Of a stretch of DNA of 64,000 nucleotides, positions 17,988 through 25,106 are shown one piece after another (position 1 is the first letter of the stretch; every line of letters begins with the position of its first letter). The position numbers were made by a program, and so were the translations under genes. The DNA lies in NCBI RefSeq assembly GCF_014648355.1, contig NZ_BMQY01000012.1, positions 1 to 64,000 on the forward strand, read 5' to 3'. This DNA comes from Couchioplanes azureus. GTDB taxonomy: Bacteria > Actinomycetota > Actinomycetes > Mycobacteriales > Micromonosporaceae. Below the pieces are notes generated by a model. The model was given only the letters and a program-made list of their open reading frames with translations. It ran no database searches and was not told the DNA's origin.

Positions 17988-19193
17988 TCACCGGTGGACG
18001 GGTTCCGTGCGGTGTGCGGAAAGCGTCCCGTCGCGGTGGCCGACCAGGATCCATGGCTGGTCCCCTGCGGGGTGCAGTGTGGTGATCACCGCGGGCTCGG
18101 CGCGCATGCCGGGCAGGACGCCCAGGTAGCCGGCGGTGGCGTAGTCGTGGTGGTCGACGCTCAGTCCCGGCGTGCAGGTGAAGACATGTCCGTTGGCGAC
18201 CACGGCGTCGGCGACCGGCGCCGCGGCCGGCGCGGACCAGCGGCACACGACGCCCTCACCGACGACGATCTCCTTGAGGCCGCCCCGGCCCGCGAGGAAC
18301 ACCCGGTCGCCGTGTGCCCACAGCCGGGCCGGGGTCTCGCCCTGCCGCCACTGCCAGAGCCGTCTCCCGTCCGGCCCGGTGACGGTGAGGGTGCCCCGCG
18401 GTCCGGCCGTGATCCGGCGGCCGCCGGGTAGGTAGGCCGCGGCCAGGACCGGCGTACGGTCGGCCGACGCGTCGAGCACGGCACCGGTGCGGGCGTCGGC
18501 CTCGACCGCTCCGGCGTCCGTGGCGACGACGAGCCGGTCGCCCGCGGGATCCGCGGCGACGGTGTGCACCCGGGCCGGCAGGTGCGTGATCCAGCCCTGC
18601 CGCCCGTGCCGGTCGAGCCGGAAGAGCACGCCGTCGGTGGTCGTACCGATGACGCCGCCCGCTACCGGGGTCACCTGCCGGACGGCGCCGAGCCCGGTGC
18701 TGTGATGGTCCTCGACCACCAGGTGCCATCGGAGGTCGTGCCGCAGGTGAACGACGCCGATGCCGGAGTCGGTGGCGACATAGGCGAGCGTGGCGTCGTC
18801 GACGGCGGCCTCCACGCCCTGGACGGCGCAGGAGTCGAAGGCGGTCTGCACGCTGTGGGCGGCGCAGGAGCCGAAGGTGGTCCGCACGCCAGAGGTGCGC
18901 GGTGCGCCGGGCCGCCGGGCGGTGCCGGGAGCGCCGTCGTCGACGATCGCGGTGACCTCGGCCGTGGCGGCGTCCACGCTCGCGGTGCAGAGCCAGGTGT
19001 CGCGGATGAACTGCACCAGATAGCCGGCGCGGCCGTACGCGTGGGTCGTGCGTACCCCCGCGACCCGGCCACCGCCGGCCTCCCGCAGCGCGACGTCCAC
19101 GGCTCGCGCGATGGCGGGCTGGTCGGCCGCCCCGACGGGTTCCTCGGCGACTGCCCGCCACGACGTCGCGTCCGGCATGGGTGTCTCGCGCAT
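17988..19193 (-). CDS. Predicted beta-propeller (WD/PQQ-like) protein of unknown function
   Basis: The 401-aa protein has repeated short blades ending in Trp- or Asp-rich strands: GVIGTTTDGVLFRLDRHGR, VHTVAADPAGDRLVVATDAG, VLAAAYLPGGRRITAGPRGT, LTVTGPDGRRLWQWRQGE, WILVGHRDGTLSAHR. These suggest six or seven blades. No signal peptide or helix is present, so it is probably cytoplasmic. A small internal duplication (FGSCAAHSVQTAFDSCAVQG) adds two spaced cysteines. The ATG at 19193 is chosen because GGAGG lies five bases before it; ATG 19217 lacks one. No catalytic motif is evident. Confidence 0.7.
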   Translation of the reverse strand: MRETPMPDATSWRAVAEEPVGAADQPAIARAVDVALREAGGGRVAGVRTTHAYGRAGYLVQFIRDTWLCTASVDAATAEVTAIVDDGAPGTARRPGAPRTSGVRTTFGSCAAHSVQTAFDSCAVQGVEAAVDDATLAYVATDSGIGVVHLRHDLRWHLVVEDHHSTGLGAVRQVTPVAGGVIGTTTDGVLFRLDRHGRQGWITHLPARVHTVAADPAGDRLVVATDAGAVEADARTGAVLDASADRTPVLAAAYLPGGRRITAGPRGTLTVTGPDGRRLWQWRQGETPARLWAHGDRVFLAGRGGLKEIVVGEGVVCRWSAPAAAPVADAVVANGHVFTCTPGLSVDHHDYATAGYLGVLPGMRAEPAVITTLHPAGDQPWILVGHRDGTLSAHRTEPVHR

Positions 19194-19312
19194 CTGTGCC
19201 TCCGTGGTCTCGCCCATTTCCGTGAGGGGTCACGCACGCCCTCACACCACGGATCGGCGGTACACCGGAAACTGGTCCGTCCCTGGACGTTTTCTGGTCT
19301 TAGGGGAAGCGC

Positions 19313-19343
19313 TTGTCCCTCACGTGGCGTCATGCCACATAGT
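19313..19343 (+). promoter_or_regulatory. MerR-type promoter with dyad in a 19-bp spacer
   Basis: A -35-like TTGTCC (19313-19318) and a -10-like CATAGT (19338-19343) are separated by exactly 19 bp. The perfect dyad GTGGC-gtcat-GCCAC (19324-19338) sits inside the spacer. This over-long spacer with an internal dyad is the hallmark of MerR-family controlled promoters. The predicted transcription start falls within a base or two of the GTG at 19351, so the message would be leaderless and the MerR fusion probably autoregulates. Confidence 0.75.
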
Positions 19344-19350
19344 CGGAGGC

Positions 19351-20466
19351 GTGGAGGAGCACCTGACCGTAGGGCGTGTGGCGGAGCTGGCCGGCGTAAC
19401 CGTTCGCACGCTGCATCACTACGACGAGATCGGCCTGTTGCAGCCGTCGGCGCGGACCGCCGCGGGATACCGGGCCTATTCGGCAGACGATGTGGAACGG
19501 CTGCGGGAGGTGCTCGCCTACCGGCGGCTGGGTTTCGGATTGCGGGAGATCGCGGATCTGGTTGGCGACCCGGCCACCGACGCGGTCGCGCATCTGCGCC
19601 GGCTACGGGGTCTGCTGGTGGAGCAGCGTGACCGTGCCGCTGCCATGGTGACGGCCATCGACAGGGAACTGGAGGCACGAGCAATGGGAATCAGGACGAC
19701 CCCGGAGGAGCAACTGAAGGTGTTCGGCGCGCAGTTGTACGACACCATCGGATCCGCCTACCCTGCCACGCGGCGCACCGAGCCGCGGATCGCCGCGCGC
19801 ATCTGGGACGCGCTCGGGGACGCCCGAACGGTGTTGAACGTCGGGGCAGGCACCGGCTCCTACGAGCCACCGGACCGTGACGTCACGGCGGTGGAGCCGT
19901 CGGCGGTCATGCGAGCACAACGTCCCCCAGGTGCCGCACCGTGCGTGGCCGCCGGAGCCGAGAGCCTGCCGTTCGCCGACCAGTCCTTCGACGCCGCGAT
20001 GGCGGTCAGCACCCTCCATCACTGGCCGGACCCGGTCGCCGGGCTACGTGAGATGCGGCGGGTGGCCCGCCGCGTGGTGGTGTTCACGTACGACGCCGAC
20101 AACACCGGTTGGCGCGAGCGGTTCTGGCTCACCCGCGACTACCTGCCAGAGTTCGCCGGCCTTCTCGTCGGCTGGCCGTCCTTGGCCGACTTGACCCGGG
20201 CGATCGGGGGCCGAGCGGAGCCGGTGCTCATCCCGTGGGACTGCGCTGACGGCTTCTTCGAGGCGCATTGGCGCCGGCCCGAGGCGTACCTGGACGAGGA
20301 TGTGCGCCGGGCGGTTTCGGTTTGGACCAGGGTCGGGTCGCGGGCTGAGGAGCGGGCAGTAGGCAAGCTCCGCGAAGACCTGTCCTCGGGCCGGTGGGCT
20401 GAGCGCAACCGCGACCTCGTCGCCCTCGACGCGGCAGAACTCGGCCTCCGTTTGCTCGTAGCCTGA
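19351..20466 (+). CDS. MerR regulator fused to a class I SAM-dependent methyltransferase
   Basis: Residues 3-75 form a MerR winged helix-turn-helix (LTVGRVAELAGVTVRTLHHYDEIGLLQPSARTAAGYRAY). A dimerisation helix ends in a TipA-like MGIRTTPEEQLKVFG (about 110-125). From about 128 a Rossmann methyltransferase begins, with motif I VLNVGAGTGSYEP (about 160-172), an acidic motif II (VTAVEPS) and the post-I motif AESLPFADQSFDAAMAVSTLHHW. The usual TipA-type ligand-binding domain is thus replaced by an enzyme, and a ligand or SAM may tune DNA binding. The GTG at 19351 has no spaced ribosome-binding site, which agrees with a leaderless transcript. An internal GTG at 19720, preceded by GGAGGAG, could give the enzyme alone. 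Confidence 0.85.
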   Translation: MEEHLTVGRVAELAGVTVRTLHHYDEIGLLQPSARTAAGYRAYSADDVERLREVLAYRRLGFGLREIADLVGDPATDAVAHLRRLRGLLVEQRDRAAAMVTAIDRELEARAMGIRTTPEEQLKVFGAQLYDTIGSAYPATRRTEPRIAARIWDALGDARTVLNVGAGTGSYEPPDRDVTAVEPSAVMRAQRPPGAAPCVAAGAESLPFADQSFDAAMAVSTLHHWPDPVAGLREMRRVARRVVVFTYDADNTGWRERFWLTRDYLPEFAGLLVGWPSLADLTRAIGGRAEPVLIPWDCADGFFEAHWRRPEAYLDEDVRRAVSVWTRVGSRAEERAVGKLREDLSSGRWAERNRDLVALDAAELGLRLLVA

Positions 20467-20485
20467 ATACCATCCGCCGGGGCCG

Positions 20486-21862
20486 CTACGCCGGCACCCG
20501 CTCGGCCGGGAAGGTGACCACCGCGTCGATTCCCGTGCCGTCGGCCGGGTGCAGGGCCACGTCGCCGCCGCCGGCGGTGGCGAGCTTGCGGACCAGCGAC
20601 AGGCCCAGCCCGGTGCCGTCCTTGGCCGCGTCCGGGGCTCGCCAGAACGGGTCGAGGGCCCGCTCGCGCTGCTCGGCGGGCAGCCCGGGCCCGGCGTCGA
20701 CGACGTGCAGCTCCACCATGCCGTCCGGCCCGGGCCGCCAGCTGATCTCGATGGTGCTGTCCGGGGGCGCCACCCGCAGTGCGTTGGACACCAGGTTGTC
20801 GATGATCTGCTCCACGGCGCCCGCCACCGCGGTCACCTGGGTGGTCTCCGGGCCCGCCGCTGCCAGGCGCACCTTCTTCTCCGCTGCCAGCGGCGACCAC
20901 AGGTAGATCCGCTCGGCGACCGCGTCGGCAAGCACGACCGGCTCGCGCGACAGCGAGCTCTGCTCCGACCGCGCCATCGCCAACAGCGTCTCGACCATGT
21001 GCGCGAGCCGGTCGGTCTCGGTGATCGCCGCCTGCACGTCGCGGTGGCTGTTGCCCGGGATATCCGACTCGAGGTTTTCCAGGCGGAGGCGCAACGCCGC
21101 GAGAGGGGTCTTGAGCTGGTGCGAGGCGTGCCCCACGAAGGAGCGCTGCGATTCCAGCAGGCTGTGCATCCGTGCCGCGGTGGCGCGCAACGTGGCGGCG
21201 AGCCGCCGCAGTTCGGGCGGCCCGGTCGTGGCAGGCGGCGGCAGCGCCCCGTCGGGCAGGCGCCGGGTGGCGAGCTCGAGCGCGCGGACGGGCTTGCTGA
21301 TCCAGCGCGCCAGCGCCAGTGCGATCAGCGCCACCGCCGCCAGCACGGCCACGCCGACGCCGGCCAGCAGCAGCCAGAACTGCTCGATCCGCGACGTCAG
21401 CGGGCCCTTGGGCACGGTCACCCGGACCGCGCCCTGCGCGGCCATGCCGGGATTGATCGGCGCGGCCACGGACATGATGCCGACCCCGCCCGATTCCGCG
21501 ACGCGGGTGCTGATCTGCCCCTGGCCTTGCAGAACGGTACGGATGTCCGGCGCGGTGGCCAGGCTCCCGGCGGGGTGTTCGTCCGGATGCGTGCTCGCCA
21601 GCAGGTGCCCCCGGATGTCGACCACGTCGACGTCGCCACCCAGGCGCTGCGCCGACTCGTGCGCGAGCAGGTCGATCTGCTCCCGCTGACCGCTGCGCAG
21701 GGCCGTGTCGACGAACGCGGCGAGCACCTCGGCGTCGTGCTCCAGCTGCCCGAACGCGTGCTGCGTCTCGCTGCGGTGGTAGACATAGCCCAGCGGCACC
21801 TCGAGCGCGATCAGGATCAGCAGCGCGAACGTGAGGTAGGTCAGCAGCAGCCGCCTAGTCAT
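20486..21862 (-). CDS. Two-component sensor histidine kinase
   Basis: This 458-aa kinase has an N-terminal helix (LLLTYLTFALLILIALEVPLG), an extracytoplasmic sensor of about 130 residues, a second helix (FWLLLAGVGVAVLAAVALIALALA) and a HAMP-like linker. HisKA follows with the phosphoacceptor in FVGHASHQLKTPLAALRLRL. HATPase_c carries the N box (IIDNLVSNALRVAP), G1 (VVDAGPGLP), F box (DPFWR) and G2 (GTGLGLSLV). It is the classical OmpR-partner kinase layout. Its ATG overlaps the stop of the response regulator by 4 nt (ATGA), so the pair is cotranscribed, regulator first. The signal is unknown. Confidence 0.92.
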   Translation of the reverse strand: MTRRLLLTYLTFALLILIALEVPLGYVYHRSETQHAFGQLEHDAEVLAAFVDTALRSGQREQIDLLAHESAQRLGGDVDVVDIRGHLLASTHPDEHPAGSLATAPDIRTVLQGQGQISTRVAESGGVGIMSVAAPINPGMAAQGAVRVTVPKGPLTSRIEQFWLLLAGVGVAVLAAVALIALALARWISKPVRALELATRRLPDGALPPPATTGPPELRRLAATLRATAARMHSLLESQRSFVGHASHQLKTPLAALRLRLENLESDIPGNSHRDVQAAITETDRLAHMVETLLAMARSEQSSLSREPVVLADAVAERIYLWSPLAAEKKVRLAAAGPETTQVTAVAGAVEQIIDNLVSNALRVAPPDSTIEISWRPGPDGMVELHVVDAGPGLPAEQRERALDPFWRAPDAAKDGTGLGLSLVRKLATAGGGDVALHPADGTGIDAVVTFPAERVPA

Positions 21863-22530
21863 GGCTGCACGACGAGGCGGAACCCGACACCACGGCGGGT
21901 CTCGATCCAGCCCGGGGTGCCGAGCTTGCGGCGCAGGCTCGCCACGTGGAAGTCCAGGGTCTTGCCGCGGCCGAAGAAGTTCGGCTCCCAGACCGTCTCG
22001 AGAATGTCGCGGCGGGCCACGACCGCGCCCGGATCGGCCGCCAGCATCACCAGCAGGTCGTACTCCTTGGGCGCGAGAGCGATCACCGCGCCGTGCAACC
22101 GCACCTCACGGGTCCGCCGGTCGATGACCAGCGGGCCCACCCGCTGCACCTGGGCACCCGGATCCGGTGCGGCGGTCACCGGCCGGGCCCGGCGGCCGAC
22201 CGCGTGCATCCGGGCCACCAGCTCCCGGATGCTGAACGGCTTGGCCAGGTAGTCGTCGGCGCCCAGCTCCAGACCGACGATGCGGTCCGCCTCGTCACCG
22301 CGGGCGGTGAGCATGATCAGCGGGATGTCGCCGGTGCTGCGCAGCCGCCGGCACACCTCGATGCCGTCGATGTCGGGCAGCCCCAGGTCGAGCAGCACCA
22401 TCTCGGGACGCGGCGCCGCCAGCGCCGCCGCCCCGGTAGCGACCCGCTCCACCGCCATGCCGTACCGGCCCAGACCGGCGGCCAGCGGCTCGGCGATCGA
22501 ATCGTCGTCCTCGACCAGCAGAACCCTCAT
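21859..22530 (-). CDS. OmpR/PhoB-family response regulator
   Basis: The 223-aa regulator begins MRVLLVEDDDSIAEPLAAGL. The receiver carries the acidic pocket (EDDD), phospho-Asp in VLLDLGLPDIDG, Thr in IMLTARGDEAD and Lys in DDYLAKPF. The C-terminal winged helix includes LHGAVIALAPKEYDLLVMLAADPGAVVARRDIL and RGVGFRL. The ATG at 22530 places the receiver at the N-terminus; the longer open frame upstream has no homology-like content. It forms an operon with the downstream kinase (4-nt overlap). Confidence 0.93.
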   Translation of the reverse strand: MRVLLVEDDDSIAEPLAAGLGRYGMAVERVATGAAALAAPRPEMVLLDLGLPDIDGIEVCRRLRSTGDIPLIMLTARGDEADRIVGLELGADDYLAKPFSIRELVARMHAVGRRARPVTAAPDPGAQVQRVGPLVIDRRTREVRLHGAVIALAPKEYDLLVMLAADPGAVVARRDILETVWEPNFFGRGKTLDFHVASLRRKLGTPGWIETRRGVGFRLVVQP

Positions 22531-22669
22531 CCCAGCATCTCCTGTCCTGTGCCGGGCGGGCACCCCGGGCGGTGAGGGATACGTACGGTCGCCACGATTG
22601 GTTGAAGCAGCAAGCAGACGGCGCGGAAGCAGCCCGGTCGCGATACGGACCTGTGCCGACGAACCGGTT

Positions 22670-23872
22670 CTAACCGGAACGTCTCCGGCGTCGCGTGGAC
22701 ACCAGATGCACGACGACCTCACTCAGCGCGACCAGGCCGATGAGGGCAAGCGTGATGTTCGACTTCAGGCTGGCGCTGTCGGCCTTCCTGGTCTCCTCCG
22801 CCGAGCGTACGGCCAGCGAGTTCCAGTCGTCCGCGCCGGAGGCGAGCGCGGTGGTCAGTTCCTTCTCGACGCCGCCCGCCGACGGCGGTATGCGAGCCAT
22901 GATGTCGGCCAGGGCGGCGCTTCGGCCGGCTGCTGTCTCCTCGGCACGGGCCAGCTCACCGGCTTCGGCGACGGACCTGGAGTCCTTGTAGACGGCGTCG
23001 ATCTCTCTGGCAGTCGCGGCGATGCTGCCTTCCTGAGCCGTCTGATGCGCGGTGGTGAGGAATTCCGTGCGTGTCAGGCTGAGGCTCTTGACGCTTCGGG
23101 CCTGCACGGTGTGCCGTGCCGACTCGGCCTGGTAGCGCTGCTCCTGCGAGCTGAACACCAGCTGGGTCAAGGGGAGGAGCACTCCGGCGGCCCAGATCGC
23201 CAGCAGCACCAGGGCTATGCGTGACTCTTCGCCCGTGGCCTCGCCGGGCTGCTCGTAGAACTTGAGGGGATCCGGGGTGAAGTTCCGGCTGCGTGCGGAA
23301 CGGCGCCGGCGTGGTGTCCGTACGCAGGCGCCGATGACGGCCAGTCCGGTGATGACCGCGGTGAGCAGGGCGGTCCAGCCGGCGAGCCGGGCGAGTGCGT
23401 CGCCTTCCCGGCGGGGGATGTCCGGGTTCGGAGTGGGTTCCCGTGCGGCGGTGACATCCGCGAGCCGGAGGTGCAGGTTCGAGCCCCCACCGGGCAGCGC
23501 GTACTTCGGCTCACCGAGCAAGGTGCCCGGGTCGGCCGCCTTGCGCACGGCGAAGGCTGTTTGCGCGGCGATCTGGTGCTGGGTTCGTGCGGCGGGGTTG
23601 GTGTCGGCCAGCGGCGCCAGGACGTCGGCACGGATCTGGGTGGCCGCAACCCGGAATGCGAACGGACCCTCGTTCGCGTACACCTGCCGGGTGTCGTCCT
23701 GGTAGACGCCGGACCGCGCCACCTCGACCCGGATCGCTTCCTGCCAGGCGCTGGCCGCGTCGCTGTACCGCCATCCGGCGAAGAAGGTCAGCGTCGCGCC
23801 GGCCACGATGGCGATGATCTGGACGACCACGCGGTTGCCGCCGATCCGGTCCCGCAGGGTTCGCAGGTTCAT
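22670..23872 (-). CDS. Membrane protein of unknown function with four predicted helices
   Basis: The 400-aa protein has a helix near the N-terminus (VVVQIIAIVAGATLTFFAGW), an outer region of about 125 residues, a second helix (LAGWTALLTAVITGLAVIGA), a basic cytoplasmic loop, a third helix (IALVLLAIWAAGVLLPLTQLVF), a second outer region of about 110 mostly helical residues, and a fourth helix (NITLALIGLVALSEVVVHLV) with an RRRRR tail. The two outer regions could sense or bind something. The ATG at 23872 overlaps the preceding stop by 4 nt, making it the last gene of a three-gene operon with two related lipoproteins. No family is recognised. Confidence 0.75.
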   Translation of the reverse strand: MNLRTLRDRIGGNRVVVQIIAIVAGATLTFFAGWRYSDAASAWQEAIRVEVARSGVYQDDTRQVYANEGPFAFRVAATQIRADVLAPLADTNPAARTQHQIAAQTAFAVRKAADPGTLLGEPKYALPGGGSNLHLRLADVTAAREPTPNPDIPRREGDALARLAGWTALLTAVITGLAVIGACVRTPRRRRSARSRNFTPDPLKFYEQPGEATGEESRIALVLLAIWAAGVLLPLTQLVFSSQEQRYQAESARHTVQARSVKSLSLTRTEFLTTAHQTAQEGSIAATAREIDAVYKDSRSVAEAGELARAEETAAGRSAALADIMARIPPSAGGVEKELTTALASGADDWNSLAVRSAEETRKADSASLKSNITLALIGLVALSEVVVHLVSTRRRRRSG

Positions 23873-24435
23873 GACTCGCGCAGCAGGATCAGGGCGCCTT
23901 GGCCGCTTTCCTGCAGGTGCAGCGCGTGAGTTCCGGCGCGGAAGGTGAACACGCGGCGATCCAGAGGTTCCGGCTTGCCGACGTAGTCGCCGGCCGGGTC
24001 CTCCGGCATCTTCCGCGTCCGGGTGGATCGCGACGGTCTCAGTTCCAGCCGCGTGCCGGTGGTCACGTAGGTCCCTTCCTGGTCGCGACGGAAGACGAAC
24101 CGGCCACTCGGGATCTCGTATTCGATCGCTTCGCGGGAGGCGTACCGGCCGTCGGCCGAGAAGCGGAAACGCATCTGCGTGGTGGACGCGGTGCAGATCC
24201 ATTCCCCGACGATGGTGGTCGTACGGGAAGCGTCCGGCGACGTCGGAGCGGTGCAGGCGGGGCCCGGGCCGGGCGGTGGCGGGGCCGGGTGCGTCGGGGA
24301 CGGACGAGGCGGTGGCGGCGTGGACGGGCCCGTGCACCCGGCCGGCAGGAGGGTGGCGATGATGATGACGAGACCGGTCACCGCCGGGACAGCGGTGGTG
24401 AGCCTCCGGGTGTCGGTCGTGGGTCGCGCCGCCAC
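23869..24435 (-). CDS. Putative lipoprotein, paralogue of the neighbouring lipoprotein
   Basis: The 188-aa protein has an N-terminal hydrophobic segment ending in LLPAGC (a lipobox with Pro at -3, so somewhat weak), then a Pro-rich spacer. A globular domain opens with TIVGEWICTASTTQMRFRFSADGRYASRE. The upstream gene has the matching pattern LVGDWTGG...GQFLVIASDGRYART, so the two are probably duplicates. The GTG at 24435 is chosen because TGAGGG lies seven bases before it; TTG 24441 overlaps the previous stop (TTGA) and is an alternative. The function is unknown, but the operon with a multi-helix membrane protein suggests an envelope role. Confidence 0.72.
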   Translation of the reverse strand: MAARPTTDTRRLTTAVPAVTGLVIIIATLLPAGCTGPSTPPPPRPSPTHPAPPPPGPGPACTAPTSPDASRTTTIVGEWICTASTTQMRFRFSADGRYASREAIEYEIPSGRFVFRRDQEGTYVTTGTRLELRPSRSTRTRKMPEDPAGDYVGKPEPLDRRVFTFRAGTHALHLQESGQGALILLRES

Positions 24436-24437
24436 TG

Positions 24438-24905
24438 TCAAGCCCTCACGTAGCTGTAGTAGCCGGCTGCGTCGTAGGTGATCCCGAGGACTTCGATACC
24501 GGCGGCGTTGGTGTACTCGTACCGCGCGGTCTGCTCCTCGCCGGTGGCCAGGTAGAACGTCATGCGTGAGCCCTGCACCACGAGGACCCCTTCCTCAGGC
24601 TCCTGGCTACCGGCCCGAGTGCGGGCATACCGGCCGTCGGACGCGATGACCAGGAATTGTCCGGTCTTGGCACCTTCTCCCCCGGTCCAGTCGCCGACGA
24701 GAGTACGCGGAACATCGCCCTCCGGAAGTGACACTGCTCCGGTGGACTCCACCACGGGCGGCGGTTGGGGCTCCTCGGCCGTGCCCGTCGGAACGACGGT
24801 CACGGGCGCTGGCGGTACGTACGGCTCGGTCGACGGGTCGCATCCGCCGGTGCTCGATGCAACGAACAACGCGGAAGCGAGCAGGGCCAAGACTCTCGAT
24901 CTCAT
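24438..24905 (-). CDS. Putative lipoprotein, first gene of a three-gene envelope operon
   Basis: The 155-aa protein begins MRSRVLALLASALFVASSTGGC, where TGGC is the lipobox and Cys22 the lipidation site. A Pro/Thr/Glu spacer and a beta-rich domain of about 90 residues (LVGDWTGGEGAKTGQFLVIASDGRYARTRAG...) follow, ending in YYSYVRA. It shares the GDW/GEW...SDGRYA signature with the downstream lipoprotein. The ATG at 24905 has GAGGGA five bases upstream, so the in-frame ATG at 24929 is less likely. The gene is divergent from the NarL-type kinase gene. I do not recognise the family. Confidence 0.75.
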   Translation of the reverse strand: MRSRVLALLASALFVASSTGGCDPSTEPYVPPAPVTVVPTGTAEEPQPPPVVESTGAVSLPEGDVPRTLVGDWTGGEGAKTGQFLVIASDGRYARTRAGSQEPEEGVLVVQGSRMTFYLATGEEQTARYEYTNAAGIEVLGITYDAAGYYSYVRA

Positions 24906-25106
24906 CGGCTTCCCTCGTGGCACACGCACGATTCCTCCTCGGACAAGTGCGGACGGAGGAGTTCGCTCCGTCCCGCCTCGACCCTGCCGGTCGCGCGTCC
25001 TGAGTGGGCAGTGGTGGCCCGTACCGAATTTTCCGTCCGATCATCCCGGCGGAATCGGTACGTGCAGTACCGGGACATCCAGCGCTGTGTCGGCCACAGT
25101 GGGGAG

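Noticed and set aside
20549..22252. Long plus-strand ORF opposite the sensor kinase and response regulator
   Set aside because: It lies antisense to two clear two-component genes and has the Gly/Arg/His/Gln-rich composition of GC-driven shadow frames.
22531..22722. N-terminal extension of the OmpR-type regulator
   Set aside because: The receiver begins exactly at ATG 22530; the extension has no homology-like content and covers the promoter region.
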